Shown: positions 50,996-61,452, numbered from the stretch's first letter. The stretch is DNA of 64,000 bases from Chelativorans sp. J32 (GCF_000518985.1 NZ_JAEQ01000013.1:1-64000), one strand, 5' to 3'. Notes: a model not told the origin generated them from the letters alone. Numbers and translations are program-made.

Positions 50996-51889
50996 CTACT
51001 CTGCCGGGACAAGCACCTGCAGCGCCTTCGGCCAGAGCTCGATGTGATAGTCGCGCTCTAAAGGGAAGAGTTCGCCGTCGATGGCGCTCCTGAAACGCTT
51101 GCCTGCCGAGAGAATCTTCAGGTGCACCTCATGCGCTTCGTGGATCTCGACCTTGTTGTTCTCACGCCAGCGCCCGAGCGCCATGTTGATGAAGAATGCA
51201 AGCAGGTCCCATCTGTCTTCCGCTCGCGTGATGTAGATGCCGAGTACCCCGCCGTCCGGCTTCTCGGCATAGGGCAGATGGCCCTCTCCGAACAGGTTGT
51301 TGGTGATGCCGATCCCTGAAGTGCTCGTCAGCAGTTCGGCATCGCCGAATGTCAGCGCCACGTCGAGATTGTGGGGATTGCGGAAGGTGGCGAGGGCCGC
51401 CTGCGCCGATGCCAGCAGTTTGCCTAGCCGTCCGCGGAAGGGAATGCGCGAGCGCAGATGGATGAGCTGCGGATGCATTCCTATCGAAAACTGATGCACG
51501 AAGGGCCGTCCGTTCACGCAGGCCATGTCCACCCGCCGCACTCTGCCCTCGGCCAGCGCCGTGATCGCGGTATCGATGTCGAGCGGGATCGCGAGGCTGC
51601 GAGCAAAGAGGTTCATGGTGCCGGCGGGCAGAATGGCCAGGATCTTGTCCGTTCCGGCAATCATGCTCGCAGCGAGGGAGACGGTGCCGTCCCCGCCGCC
51701 CACGAGCACCACCTCGGACCGTTCGCAACTGTGCCGGATGGCGTCGGCGATTGCCTTCCCCTCAACCGCCGTCACGTCAATCGTATGGCCGGCCTGCGTG
51801 AAAACCTCCGTCAGGCGAGCTGAAACTGTATTCAGGTCCATTGTGCTGAGCGTTCCGCCGCCGCGGTTCAGCACGGCACGGATGCGCAT
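50996..51889 (-). CDS. Diacylglycerol/lipid kinase family protein
   Basis: A 297-residue lipid kinase of the DagK/YegS type. The nucleotide-binding GGGDGTVSLAASMI motif and the following LAILPAGTMNLFARSLAIP stretch (in place of the usual GTxNDFA) are visible. The C-terminal beta-rich domain ends with FRSAIDGELFPLER. It would phosphorylate diacylglycerol or a related lipid or sphingoid base. It is divergent from the PRC-barrel gene. Confidence 0.87.
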   Translation of the reverse strand: MRIRAVLNRGGGTLSTMDLNTVSARLTEVFTQAGHTIDVTAVEGKAIADAIRHSCERSEVVLVGGGDGTVSLAASMIAGTDKILAILPAGTMNLFARSLAIPLDIDTAITALAEGRVRRVDMACVNGRPFVHQFSIGMHPQLIHLRSRIPFRGRLGKLLASAQAALATFRNPHNLDVALTFGDAELLTSTSGIGITNNLFGEGHLPYAEKPDGGVLGIYITRAEDRWDLLAFFINMALGRWRENNKVEIHEAHEVHLKILSAGKRFRSAIDGELFPLERDYHIELWPKALQVLVPAE

Positions 51890-51974
51890 CCAGGGATCCT
51901 TTTCTGATCTGGCCGTTCGACGGGAACAATGTACAGCGCGCCCCTTCCGTTCCCGGCTCCATAGCTCGGTTCAC

Positions 51975-51999
51975 GGAACTGTTTCACCACATGCACGTT
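51975..51999 (+). promoter_or_regulatory. EcfG promoter of the PRC-barrel gene
   Basis: GGAAC (51975-51979), 16 bases, CGTT (51996-51999), an exact consensus match. It excludes the longest open frame (start 51991) as the real start, since that codon lies inside the promoter. Confidence 0.75.
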
Positions 52000-52092
52000 G
52001 TAGAAATGTGGTGGCCGCACACCCGCTCCTCACTGCCAGGTTCGGTCGGATGCGCGGCCATGTACAGCAAAACTGCACATGGAGAGCTTAAC

Positions 52093-53235
52093 ATGATCCG
52101 CACACTTTTGGCGACCACCGCGATTGCCACCCTCCTCGCCGGCGGTGCGCTCGCCCAGCAGACCACGCCGCCAACGACGGCTCCTTCGGCCAGCCCGGCT
52201 GACGGCCAGAACCAGCAGATGGTGGTTCACGCCGAGGGACATCTCGCATCCAACCTCATCGGAGAGGCCGTTTATAACGGCACCGGCGATGACGCGGAGG
52301 ATATCGGCGACGTGACGGACCTCGTCATCGACAATGAAGGCAAGGTCGAGGCTATCGTTGTCGGCGTAGGCGGCTTCCTTGGCATTGGCCAGAAAGACGT
52401 CGCCCTTGAATACAACCTCGTTCAGTGGTCGCAGCAGCCGGATGGCGACCAGCGCCTTGTGGTCGAAACCACGGAAGACGCGCTGAGGGCGCAGCCGGAA
52501 TTCGATCGCTCGGCCTTCAAGCCGATGCCAGCCGACGCGCAGGTGGGCGAGACGAAGCCTGCGACTGAACAGGACCTAGCCGCCGCTCCGGCACAGGACC
52601 AGGGAGCCAGTGACGACAACGCGGCCGGTGGTTCGACAGCGATGGCTCCATCACCAGATGCGGGCGGCGCGGCGAATGATACGGCTGCCAACCAGAACGA
52701 CACCGCCGCCAATCAGACGGATAACCAAGCCGGTGGAGCCGCCGGCGGCGCAGTCGCAACGGCTCCGGCTACCGGCGCTGCCGAAAATCAGCAGGCTCAG
52801 CAGAACCAGTCTGCCGACCAGCAGGCGGCCCAGAACAACCAGACCGGCGCGGGTGAAGCAGCAACCGATCAAACCCAGACGGGCGCGATCGATCGCAGCA
52901 CGCTGCAGCAGGCCGCCCCGGACCAGCTGACCGCCGAGAAGCTCGTCGGCACCACCGTCTATGGCGCTAACGAGGAAAATGTCGGCGAGATCGGCGACGT
53001 GGCCCTTACGCCTGACGGCAAGGTCGATGCGGTGATCGTCGACGTCGGCGGTTTCCTGGGCATCGGGGAGAAGCAGGTAGCGATCGCGATGGACAATCTC
53101 AACTTCATGACGAATGAGGACGGGGATCTCTATCTCTTCACCAACTTCACCAAGGATCAGCTCGAGGCGCAGCCTGCCTACGAGGAATCCAACTACGCGC
53201 AAAACCGCGATCAGATGCGCATGCGGGCGCAGTAA
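52093..53235 (+). CDS. Exported protein with two PRC-barrel domains
   Basis: A 380-residue exported protein. The signal peptide ends at GALAQQ. The first PRC-barrel domain (about 40-110: LIGEAVYNGTGDDAEDIGDVTDLVIDNEGKVEAIVVGVGGFLGIGQKDVAL) and a second (about 285-350: LVGTTVYGANEENVGEIGDVALTPDGKVDAVIVDVGGFLGIGEKQVAI) are joined by a 130-residue Ala/Gln/Asn/Thr-rich linker. PRC barrels bind ligands or RNA-like partners in other settings; the role of exported tandem versions is unclear. ATG 52093 gives the signal peptide. Confidence 0.87.
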   Translation: MIRTLLATTAIATLLAGGALAQQTTPPTTAPSASPADGQNQQMVVHAEGHLASNLIGEAVYNGTGDDAEDIGDVTDLVIDNEGKVEAIVVGVGGFLGIGQKDVALEYNLVQWSQQPDGDQRLVVETTEDALRAQPEFDRSAFKPMPADAQVGETKPATEQDLAAAPAQDQGASDDNAAGGSTAMAPSPDAGGAANDTAANQNDTAANQTDNQAGGAAGGAVATAPATGAAENQQAQQNQSADQQAAQNNQTGAGEAATDQTQTGAIDRSTLQQAAPDQLTAEKLVGTTVYGANEENVGEIGDVALTPDGKVDAVIVDVGGFLGIGEKQVAIAMDNLNFMTNEDGDLYLFTNFTKDQLEAQPAYEESNYAQNRDQMRMRAQ

Positions 53236-53265
53236 CAGCGTATTCGCGCTAGCATCGCATGCCGG

Positions 53266-53292
53266 AAGGCCCCGCAACCGCGGGGCCTTTTC
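53266..53292 (+). terminator. Rho-independent terminator after the PRC-barrel gene
   Basis: AAGGCCCCGC and GCGGGGCCTT form a 10-base stem around AACC, followed by TTT. Confidence 0.85.
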
Positions 53293-53416
53293 GCATCCGT
53301 CACTGTATCCGCCGGGAAGACAGTGCATCCTTTATGACGTATCTTCCGGTTTCGTGGCGGTGGCTCCACCTAGATGCCGATCGAGGGCGCAGGTGCGCCA
53401 TCCGAAGGAGGCTGTT

Positions 53417-54349
53417 ATGCTCAACGCAATTGAAGGCATCCACCACATCACGTCGATGGCGCGCGATGCCAACATCACCGATCAGTTCCACACGAAGGTG
53501 CTCGGCCTGCGCCGTATCAAGAAGACCGTCAATTTCGACGCGCCGGATGTCTATCACCTTTATTACGGCAATCGTGCCGGTCAGCCCGGCAGCGTCATGA
53601 CCTATTTCCCTTTCCCGAACATCATCGATGGTGTTCGCGGCGCGGGTGAGGTGGGTACGACGGTGTTCTCGGTGCCGCAAGGAAGCTTGGATTTCTGGGA
53701 GAAGCATCTTGCCGAGAACGCAACCGGCGGTATCCGCAGAGAACAGGCTTTCGGAGAAGACCGCCTGTACTTCGACGGAATTGATGGTGACGGCTTCGCC
53801 CTTGCCGCGGTGGCTGGCGATGCACGCGAACCGTGGACGGATGCCGGCATTCCTGCCGAGCATGCAATCCGCGGTTTCCATTCTGCCACTTTGGTGCTGA
53901 ACGATGCTTCGGCAACCCGCGAGCTTCTGCAACTGATGGGTTTTCAGGAAAAGGGCAGGGAAGGAAACACCACTCGCCTGGAAGGTGAAGGCGGGAACGG
54001 CGCGGCTGTCATAGACCTCGTCAGCGATCCATCTGCGAGGCCTGCCCGCCAGGGCGCCGGCTCCGTTCACCACATCGCCTTTGCCGTCCGGGATGCAGCG
54101 GCGCAGCGCAGCGTGCGCGAGACTCTTGCTCAGGAAGGCTTCCACATCACTCCGGTGATCGACCGCGACTATTTTCTCGCAGTCTACTTCCGGACCCCCG
54201 GCGGGGTGCTGTTCGAGATCGCAACCAACGAGCCCGGCTTCGCGCGGGACGAGGATCCAGATCATCTGGGAGAAGCGCTGAAGCTACCACGCCAGCACGA
54301 GCATCTCCGGCCCTATCTCGAAACCCATCTTCCGGCAATCGGGAGCTGA
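53417..54349 (+). CDS. Glyoxalase-fold ring-cleaving dioxygenase-like protein (MhqO type)
   Basis: A 310-residue protein with two vicinal-oxygen-chelate modules. Metal-ligand regions are IEGIHHITSMARDANI, SVHHIAFAVRD and GGVLFEIAT. The layout matches MhqO-like dioxygenases, which in Bacillus act with MhqD on quinones and hydroquinones. AAGGAG precedes ATG 53417; a longer frame starts in the upstream gene. It is followed after 2 bases by an alpha/beta hydrolase, as in mhq operons. Confidence 0.87.
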   Translation: MLNAIEGIHHITSMARDANITDQFHTKVLGLRRIKKTVNFDAPDVYHLYYGNRAGQPGSVMTYFPFPNIIDGVRGAGEVGTTVFSVPQGSLDFWEKHLAENATGGIRREQAFGEDRLYFDGIDGDGFALAAVAGDAREPWTDAGIPAEHAIRGFHSATLVLNDASATRELLQLMGFQEKGREGNTTRLEGEGGNGAAVIDLVSDPSARPARQGAGSVHHIAFAVRDAAAQRSVRETLAQEGFHITPVIDRDYFLAVYFRTPGGVLFEIATNEPGFARDEDPDHLGEALKLPRQHEHLRPYLETHLPAIGS

Positions 54350-54351
54350 TC

Positions 54352-54984
54352 ATGACCGTCGATGCCTACAGGCATTTATCGGCGCCGGCCGGTCCCGGCC
54401 GGCCGCTTCTTTTCCTCTTTCACGGGACCGGCGGCGATGAGCGCCAGCTCCTGCCGCTTGCCCGTGAAATCGCGCCTTGGGCAGGTGTCGTCGCGCCCTT
54501 GGGCGACGTGAGCGAATATGGAGCGCCGCGCTTCTTCCGGCGGACCGGTGAGGGCGTCTACGACATGGGCGATCTTGCTCGCGCGACGGAGAAGATGACC
54601 GGTTTCATCCGCGCCCATATTGCTGAGCAGGAGCCGAGCGCGGTGCTCGGGCTCGGCTATTCGAACGGGGCCAATATCCTGGCCACGGTCGTCTTCGGCG
54701 ATCCTGCGCTTTTCGATGCGGCTGCGCTGATGCATCCGCTCATCCCCTTCGAGCCGCATTTTGGCTCAGGTGAGGTAAAAACGCGGCTCCTCCTCACGGC
54801 TGGCAGGCATGATCCGATCTGCCCCGCTGAATTGACAACCAGGCTGGTCTCCTACCTGGAAGCAGCCGGTATCCGGACCGAGCTTGTCTGGCACGAGGGC
54901 GGCCATGAATTGCGGTCGAATGAGATCGAAGCTTCAAAAGAGTTTTTTGCCGAGTTTGATGGCGTGGAGGGACCGAAGGGATGA
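54352..54984 (+). CDS. Alpha/beta hydrolase (phospholipase/carboxylesterase, MhqD type)
   Basis: A 210-residue esterase of the carboxylesterase/phospholipase family. The oxyanion region is LFHGTGGDERQLLPLAREI; the nucleophile elbow is GLGYSNGAN; the Asp lies in TAGRHDPICP and the His in HEGGHEL. It follows the glyoxalase-like gene by 2 bases and overlaps the acetyltransferase start by 4 bases, so the three genes form one unit. Quinone detoxification is inferred from the Bacillus parallel. Confidence 0.88.
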   Translation: MTVDAYRHLSAPAGPGRPLLFLFHGTGGDERQLLPLAREIAPWAGVVAPLGDVSEYGAPRFFRRTGEGVYDMGDLARATEKMTGFIRAHIAEQEPSAVLGLGYSNGANILATVVFGDPALFDAAALMHPLIPFEPHFGSGEVKTRLLLTAGRHDPICPAELTTRLVSYLEAAGIRTELVWHEGGHELRSNEIEASKEFFAEFDGVEGPKG

Positions 54985-55271
54985 GCGATTTGCAGATCGA
55001 GCTTCAGGAAACGGGCAGCAAGGGACGTTACGTGCACGCCGTCGATGGCGAAGAGGCGGTGATGACCTTTGTCAGGATCGGCGACAAGCAGGTCATCATC
55101 GACCATACGGAAGTGCCGGCGCACTTCCGCGGCCAAGGGGTCGGGGAAGCGCTGGTGAGGCGAGCCGTCGAGGACGCGCGCAACGGCGGGTGGAAGATCA
55201 GGCCGCTATGCCCCTTTGCCGCTGCCCAGTTCCGCCGCCACAGCGAATGGGCCGACGTACTGGCCCATTAG
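54981..55271 (+). CDS. Small GNAT-type N-acetyltransferase (YjdJ-like)
   Basis: A 96-residue protein of the short GNAT family. It has DGEEAVMTFVRIGDKQVIIDHTEVPAHFRGQGVGEALV with the acetyl-CoA loop RGQGVG, and a KIRPLCPFAAAQFRRHSEW end. Its ATG overlaps the hydrolase stop. The family is very small and its substrates are not known. Confidence 0.87.
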   Translation: MSDLQIELQETGSKGRYVHAVDGEEAVMTFVRIGDKQVIIDHTEVPAHFRGQGVGEALVRRAVEDARNGGWKIRPLCPFAAAQFRRHSEWADVLAH

Positions 55272-55312
55272 CCGGGAGGAGTGCGGCGGCTCTGCCGCAA
55301 GCCGGAGATCTG

Positions 55313-56359
55313 CTAGAGCTCCGTCCGGCCGCCCGAGAGCATGGATCTTTGCTCCAGTCCAAAGCTCGCTCCGGGTCCGATCGCGGTGTCATCGTCGTAT
55401 GACACCCAGTCGCCCGATGTGGCTGACGCACGCGGCTGGACGCCGATTTCGGATCGGAGCCGGTTTTCGCAAAGCTGCTCGTCCCTGAACATTCCCAGGC
55501 CGACCGTCCTGGCTTCCTCATGCAACAAGTGGGGAAATTGTGCCTGATCAGGGTCGGCAGCTTGAACAAGCACCCGCTCACCGATGACATTGTGATAGAC
55601 GTGCACCAGTTCATGGAAGAGCTTCAGAACGTCGGAAATGCCCGGCGTGAGCCCGCCTTCAACCCCGCCATCATCCAAATTGCAATACAGGTTGGAATCC
55701 GTTCCCCTGCCGTTCGACGCTCCTTCGGGCGAACGCGGTTCAACGCCGAGGCGAGCATCGCGGAAGAAGACCGTCAGATGACGATCGTTTTGCTTCGAAG
55801 CCGCATCCAGGCACTCGAGCAACAATTTCCCTATCTCTGTCGCCTCGATTTGCGCCAGCGCGCGTTCAAATCGTTCGATTTTATCGGAAGCGGTTTCAGC
55901 AAAATGCATCCAGGAAGCATCGCGCAACAGGGCGACATCGGAGTTCCTGCGGACCTCTTCTATGTCCCGCTGCGGCTCGTCCTCGAGCGACAAAAGAGAC
56001 AAATTGAGCGAAAACCGTGGTGTCGGCCTTGCTGTTCTCCCGGGTTGGCCATCGGTACCAGCGGGGGAAGGACTTCCCACGGAGCGTTCCGCCAGGCCAG
56101 CCGCCTCCTCGAGCATCACCTGGACGGGAATCATGTAGCTGCCGTCTTCCTCCAGGCTGGGCAAGGACTGAGCGCCTCTGGCAGATGCCGCCGTGCGGCT
56201 ATTGCTGCCAAGCCTGTCGATTGAAGAAGGATCGGCATTTACGGAGTGCAGATCGGGCATCGATGAGAAACGGATGGAAAACGGCATGTTCGAATCCCCT
56301 TCGGAACAAATGACGACGCGACCAACCTTCCACCCGTCAGCGAAATCCTGAATTCGCAT
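55313..56359 (-). CDS. M91-family zinc metallopeptidase, NleD effector-like
   Basis: A 348-residue protein. The zinc-binding HELVH motif is at 249-253, within LKLFHELVHVYHNVIGERV. The downstream conserved block HEEARTVGLG (280-289) and CENRLRSEIG (297-306) with a following Arg-Ala pattern match the M91 family of NleD- and HopAP1-like effectors, which cut host kinases when injected by type III secretion. The N-terminal 110 residues are polar and Ser/Pro-rich, as in secreted effectors. No secretion genes are nearby. Two starts (56359 and 56287) each have a good ribosome binding site. Confidence 0.7.
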   Translation of the reverse strand: MRIQDFADGWKVGRVVICSEGDSNMPFSIRFSSMPDLHSVNADPSSIDRLGSNSRTAASARGAQSLPSLEEDGSYMIPVQVMLEEAAGLAERSVGSPSPAGTDGQPGRTARPTPRFSLNLSLLSLEDEPQRDIEEVRRNSDVALLRDASWMHFAETASDKIERFERALAQIEATEIGKLLLECLDAASKQNDRHLTVFFRDARLGVEPRSPEGASNGRGTDSNLYCNLDDGGVEGGLTPGISDVLKLFHELVHVYHNVIGERVLVQAADPDQAQFPHLLHEEARTVGLGMFRDEQLCENRLRSEIGVQPRASATSGDWVSYDDDTAIGPGASFGLEQRSMLSGGRTEL

Positions 56360-56531
56360 TTTGTTATCCCGCCTCCTTCCTGCTCACGACGCCCCACTTT
56401 CCCAATTTGGTCGCGAACACCGCTCGGCGGAAAGATATGACCGTTACGCCTCGCCTTTGCCGTCTTTGATGCTATCTTAGTGCGCAGGTGTTCCGCTTCC
56501 CGCGCGGTTCGCCGTGCGATCTGGAAGAACG

Positions 56532-59129
56532 ATGGCGGAGCAACACTCAATAGACGGCCTGAGACCCGGACTGCTCACCCGCCTTCGGCGGACGCGCACG
56601 GTGGTGCGTGGCGTGATTCTGATCGAGCGGCTGTGGCCAGTCGTCCTGCCGCTCCTGGTGATCATCAGCCTTTTCTTGAGCTTTGCCTGGCTGGGCGTGT
56701 TCCGCATCCTTCCCGATTGGGCAAGGTTCGGCGTCCTCGGCGTGCTCGCTGTCGGCGGGCTTGCGTGCTTCTGGCCGCTGCGCGGTTTCCGCATGCCGAC
56801 CACCGGAGAAATCGATCGCCGCATCGAGCAGGCCAACCTGCTAGAGCATGCGCCCGTTTCGGTCCAGTCGGACCGGCTAGCCGCTCATGGCGAAGATCCC
56901 TTCGCCTCTGCCCTCTGGCGTGAGCACCAGAAGCGCATGGCCGAACGGCTCTCGCGCCTCAAAGGCGATCTGCCCCAGACTTCGATTCCCGAGCGCGATC
57001 CCCTCGGCCTGCGCGCGCTGGCGGCGCTTCTCTTCGTCACGGCTCTTGCCTTTTCGACCGGGCCCTATGGCGGCCGCATCTCCGATGCCTTTCAGGCGCC
57101 TGCGGGCCAACAGGTTGCGCCTGCCCGCATCGACGCCTGGGTGACGCCGCCGGGCTATACGGGGCGGGCTCCCGTCTTCCTCACTGCTGATGCGAATGCT
57201 CAACAGCACGCGTTCACCGTGCCGCAGAACAGCAGCGTTGCCGTGCGCGTCAGCGGCGGTTCCGGTGAGGAATCCCTGGCCTTCGTGGATTCGTCTGGCG
57301 TGGAACAGCCGGTTGAGCCTGGCGATGACGCGGTGCAAGAGCCCGTTCCGAGCGCTCAATCAGGGGGCGCGCTTCGCTTCTCGCATGTGCTTTCCGCCGA
57401 CGGGACGGTGATCCTTCGCAGCGGAGGCCGAGAGCTGCAAAACTGGGCCTTCTCGGTGATCCCCGATGCGCCGCCGCAGATAAGGTTCGTGGAAGAGCCG
57501 AAGCGTGCCGCAAATGGCGCCCTGGAACTCGCATATGAGATCAAGGACGACTATGGCGCCACCAAAGCCGAGGCACAATTCGAGTTGACGGAGGCCGACG
57601 AGCAGGCACGTCCGCTGTTCGAAGCGCCCGAAATGCCGCTCACATTGCCACGTGGCGGCGACCGGACCACCGCGAAAGCGTCACGCGACCTGACAGAGCA
57701 TCCGTGGGCCGGGTCGGAGGTGAACCTCAGCCTTTCGGCGACGGACGCGGCCGAGCAGACCGCCCGGAGTGAAACGAAGACGTTCCGGCTTCCCGAGCGG
57801 ACCTTTACGAATGCGCTTGCCCGGTCGGTGATCGAGCAACGCCGCGTCCTCGCCCTCGACGCCAATCAGAAGCGCCGTGTCCTCGCTCTCATGGACGCCG
57901 TTTTGCTTTGGCCGGAGGAGACCTTCGCCGACGCCACCCATTTCCTTCTTCTGTCTGCCGCGCGCTCCAAGCTCTCCATGGCGGAAAGCGACGATGCGCT
58001 TCGTGATGTGGTCGCCCAGCTTTGGGAGATTGCGCTTATCATCGAGGATGGCGACATGACCGCCGCCGAAAAGCGGCTTCGCCAGGCGCAGGAAGAGCTC
58101 AAGCAGGCCTTGGAGAACGGTGCCAGCGACGAGGAAATCGAGCGGCTTATGAACGAACTGCGCCAGGCGATGCAGGAATTTCTGCGCGAGTTTGCAGAGC
58201 GCGCCATGCAGAACCAGCAGCTCTCCGAGATGCCGAATGGCGAGATGCTGAGCCAGAACGATCTCGAGCGCATGCTCGATCAGATCGAGGATCTCGCGAA
58301 ATCCGGCGCGCGCGACCAGGCGCAGGATCTGCTGTCACAGCTTCAGAACATGATGAACAACCTGCAAATGGCGCGGCCGCAGCAGGGGCAAGGCGGCCAG
58401 CAATCCGAAATGCGCCAGCAGATGGATCGCTTGGGCGATCTCATGCGCCGCCAGCAGGAACTCATGAACGAGACGTTCCGTCTTGACCAGCAGCAGCGCG
58501 GCCAGCAGGGGGAGATGGGTGAGCAGGGCCAGATGGGCCAACAGGGCCAAATGGGCCAGCAGGGACAGCAAGGTCAACAGGGTCAGCAGGGGCAGGGTCG
58601 CCAGCCCGGTCAAGGGCAGGGCATGTCGCCGGAAGAACTCGCCGAGGCGCTGCGCGGCCTGCAGGAGGGGCAGGGCGGCCTTCGCCAGGAGCTCGAGAGC
58701 TTGATGGAGGGGTTGCGCGGGCTCGGGATCCAGCCTGGCGACGGCTTCGGAGAGGCTGGAGATGCGATGGGTCAGGCGGAAGGCGCTCTTGGTCAGGGAG
58801 AGGGTGAGCGCGCCGTGGGCGAACAGGGGCGAGCACTCGAAGCGTTGCGTCGCGGCGCGCAGGACATGATGAACCAGATGCAGGCCATGCAGGGCGACCA
58901 GGGCGGTCAGGGACAGCAGGGGGCGCGGCAGGGCACTTTCGGTCGCGATCCGTTGGGACGCCCCCGCGCGACCACTGGGCCGGATTTCGGCGATGATGTT
59001 CAGGTTCCCGACGAGATCGACACGCAACGGGCGCGCCAGATTCTCGACGCCATCCGGCGCCGTCTTGGCAACGCGCTGAGCCCGGAGATTGAGCGCGAAT
59101 ATCTCGAGCGTCTGCTCGACATGCGATAA
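56532..59129 (+). CDS. TIGR02302/DUF4175 family membrane protein
   Basis: A large 865-residue protein. Two transmembrane helices near residues 30-75 (VVLPLLVIISLFLSFAWL, FGVLGVLAVGGLACFWPL) precede a third near 150 and a long periplasmic-type part. The middle has beta-rich repeats (RIDAWVTPPGYTGRAPVFL). Residues about 490-620 are long helices. The C-terminal 630-780 region is extremely Gln/Gly/Met-rich (repeats of GQQGQMG type). The family is confined to alphaproteobacteria; no biochemical role is established. ATG 56532 has GGAAGAA in front; GTG 56514 is an alternative. Confidence 0.85.
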   Translation: MAEQHSIDGLRPGLLTRLRRTRTVVRGVILIERLWPVVLPLLVIISLFLSFAWLGVFRILPDWARFGVLGVLAVGGLACFWPLRGFRMPTTGEIDRRIEQANLLEHAPVSVQSDRLAAHGEDPFASALWREHQKRMAERLSRLKGDLPQTSIPERDPLGLRALAALLFVTALAFSTGPYGGRISDAFQAPAGQQVAPARIDAWVTPPGYTGRAPVFLTADANAQQHAFTVPQNSSVAVRVSGGSGEESLAFVDSSGVEQPVEPGDDAVQEPVPSAQSGGALRFSHVLSADGTVILRSGGRELQNWAFSVIPDAPPQIRFVEEPKRAANGALELAYEIKDDYGATKAEAQFELTEADEQARPLFEAPEMPLTLPRGGDRTTAKASRDLTEHPWAGSEVNLSLSATDAAEQTARSETKTFRLPERTFTNALARSVIEQRRVLALDANQKRRVLALMDAVLLWPEETFADATHFLLLSAARSKLSMAESDDALRDVVAQLWEIALIIEDGDMTAAEKRLRQAQEELKQALENGASDEEIERLMNELRQAMQEFLREFAERAMQNQQLSEMPNGEMLSQNDLERMLDQIEDLAKSGARDQAQDLLSQLQNMMNNLQMARPQQGQGGQQSEMRQQMDRLGDLMRRQQELMNETFRLDQQQRGQQGEMGEQGQMGQQGQMGQQGQQGQQGQQGQGRQPGQGQGMSPEELAEALRGLQEGQGGLRQELESLMEGLRGLGIQPGDGFGEAGDAMGQAEGALGQGEGERAVGEQGRALEALRRGAQDMMNQMQAMQGDQGGQGQQGARQGTFGRDPLGRPRATTGPDFGDDVQVPDEIDTQRARQILDAIRRRLGNALSPEIEREYLERLLDMR

Positions 59130-59277
59130 CCACTTAGCGATCACGGCCCCCCCCCCGAGATCCCGACACAGCCAAACGCGCCTGCTTCCCGTTCGAAAGC
59201 CCGGACGAGGCGTGGTGCAGGGATAACGTGTCTTATGAAGGCGTGGCTGCGGGCGAAGCCGAGATATCCACGGCGTT

Positions 59278-59304
59278 CTGGCACTCTCCCATGGCGAGTG
59301 CTAA
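59278..59304 (+). promoter_or_regulatory. CIRCE operator of groESL
   Basis: CTGGCACTC (59278-59286), 9 bases, GAGTGCTAA (59296-59304). It matches the CIRCE element TTAGCACTC-N9-GAGTGCTAA at all but two positions. HrcA repressor would bind it. Confidence 0.88.
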
Positions 59305-59324
59305 TTTTTCTTCCAACCCCTCTT

Positions 59325-59353
59325 GAAGGTCCGTTTTTTTCGAACCAAATTTT
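59325..59353 (+). promoter_or_regulatory. Possible RpoH promoter of groESL
   Basis: CTTGAA, 17 bases, CCAAAT, located between CIRCE and groES. It resembles the alphaproteobacterial sigma-32 consensus (CTTGAA ... CCATNT) with a weaker second element. Coordinates are approximate to a base or two. Confidence 0.4.
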
Positions 59354-59440
59354 TCGCGCGCGGCGCCATGACGGGCCGCGTGCCGCGCCGGATGGATGGC
59401 GCGGGAGGTGCTTCGAAATTGTTTGTCCCAGGAGGAAGAC

Positions 59441-59755
59441 ATGAAGTTCCGTCCTTTGCATGACCGCCTGCTTGTCCGCCGCATCGAGGCGGAGGAGAAG
59501 ACGGCGGGAGGGGTGATCATTCCCGATACCGCGAAGGAAAAACCGCAGGAAGGTGAGGTGCTGGCCGTCGGCCCCGGTGCGCGCAACGAGAAGGGCGAGC
59601 TTGTCGCCCTGGAGGTGAAGGTCGGGGACCGCATCCTTTTCGGCAAGTGGTCCGGCACGGAAATCCGCCTGCAGGGCGAGGATCTCCTCATCATGAAGGA
59701 AAGCGATGTGCTCGGCATCCTCGACAAGGAGGCCGAGGTCAAGAAGGCTGCCTGA
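59441..59755 (+). CDS. groES: Co-chaperonin GroES
   Basis: A 104-residue co-chaperonin. It has the family start [27 protein letters not shown] with the mobile loop, and the [14 protein letters not shown] turn. ATG 59441 follows AGGAGG; an open frame upstream is unlikely to be translated. It caps GroEL. It is co-transcribed with groEL 46 bases on, under CIRCE and probably RpoH control. Confidence 0.96.
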   Translation: MKFRPLHDRLLVRRIEAEEKTAGGVIIPDTAKEKPQEGEVLAVGPGARNEKGELVALEVKVGDRILFGKWSGTEIRLQGEDLLIMKESDVLGILDKEAEVKKAA

Positions 59756-59789
59756 GCGGAGCCTCCCATCAGTCGAATGCTGCCTATGA

Positions 59790-61430
<1,641 letters not shown>

Positions 61431-61452
61431 GCCGTTATTTAGGGATTGACGG

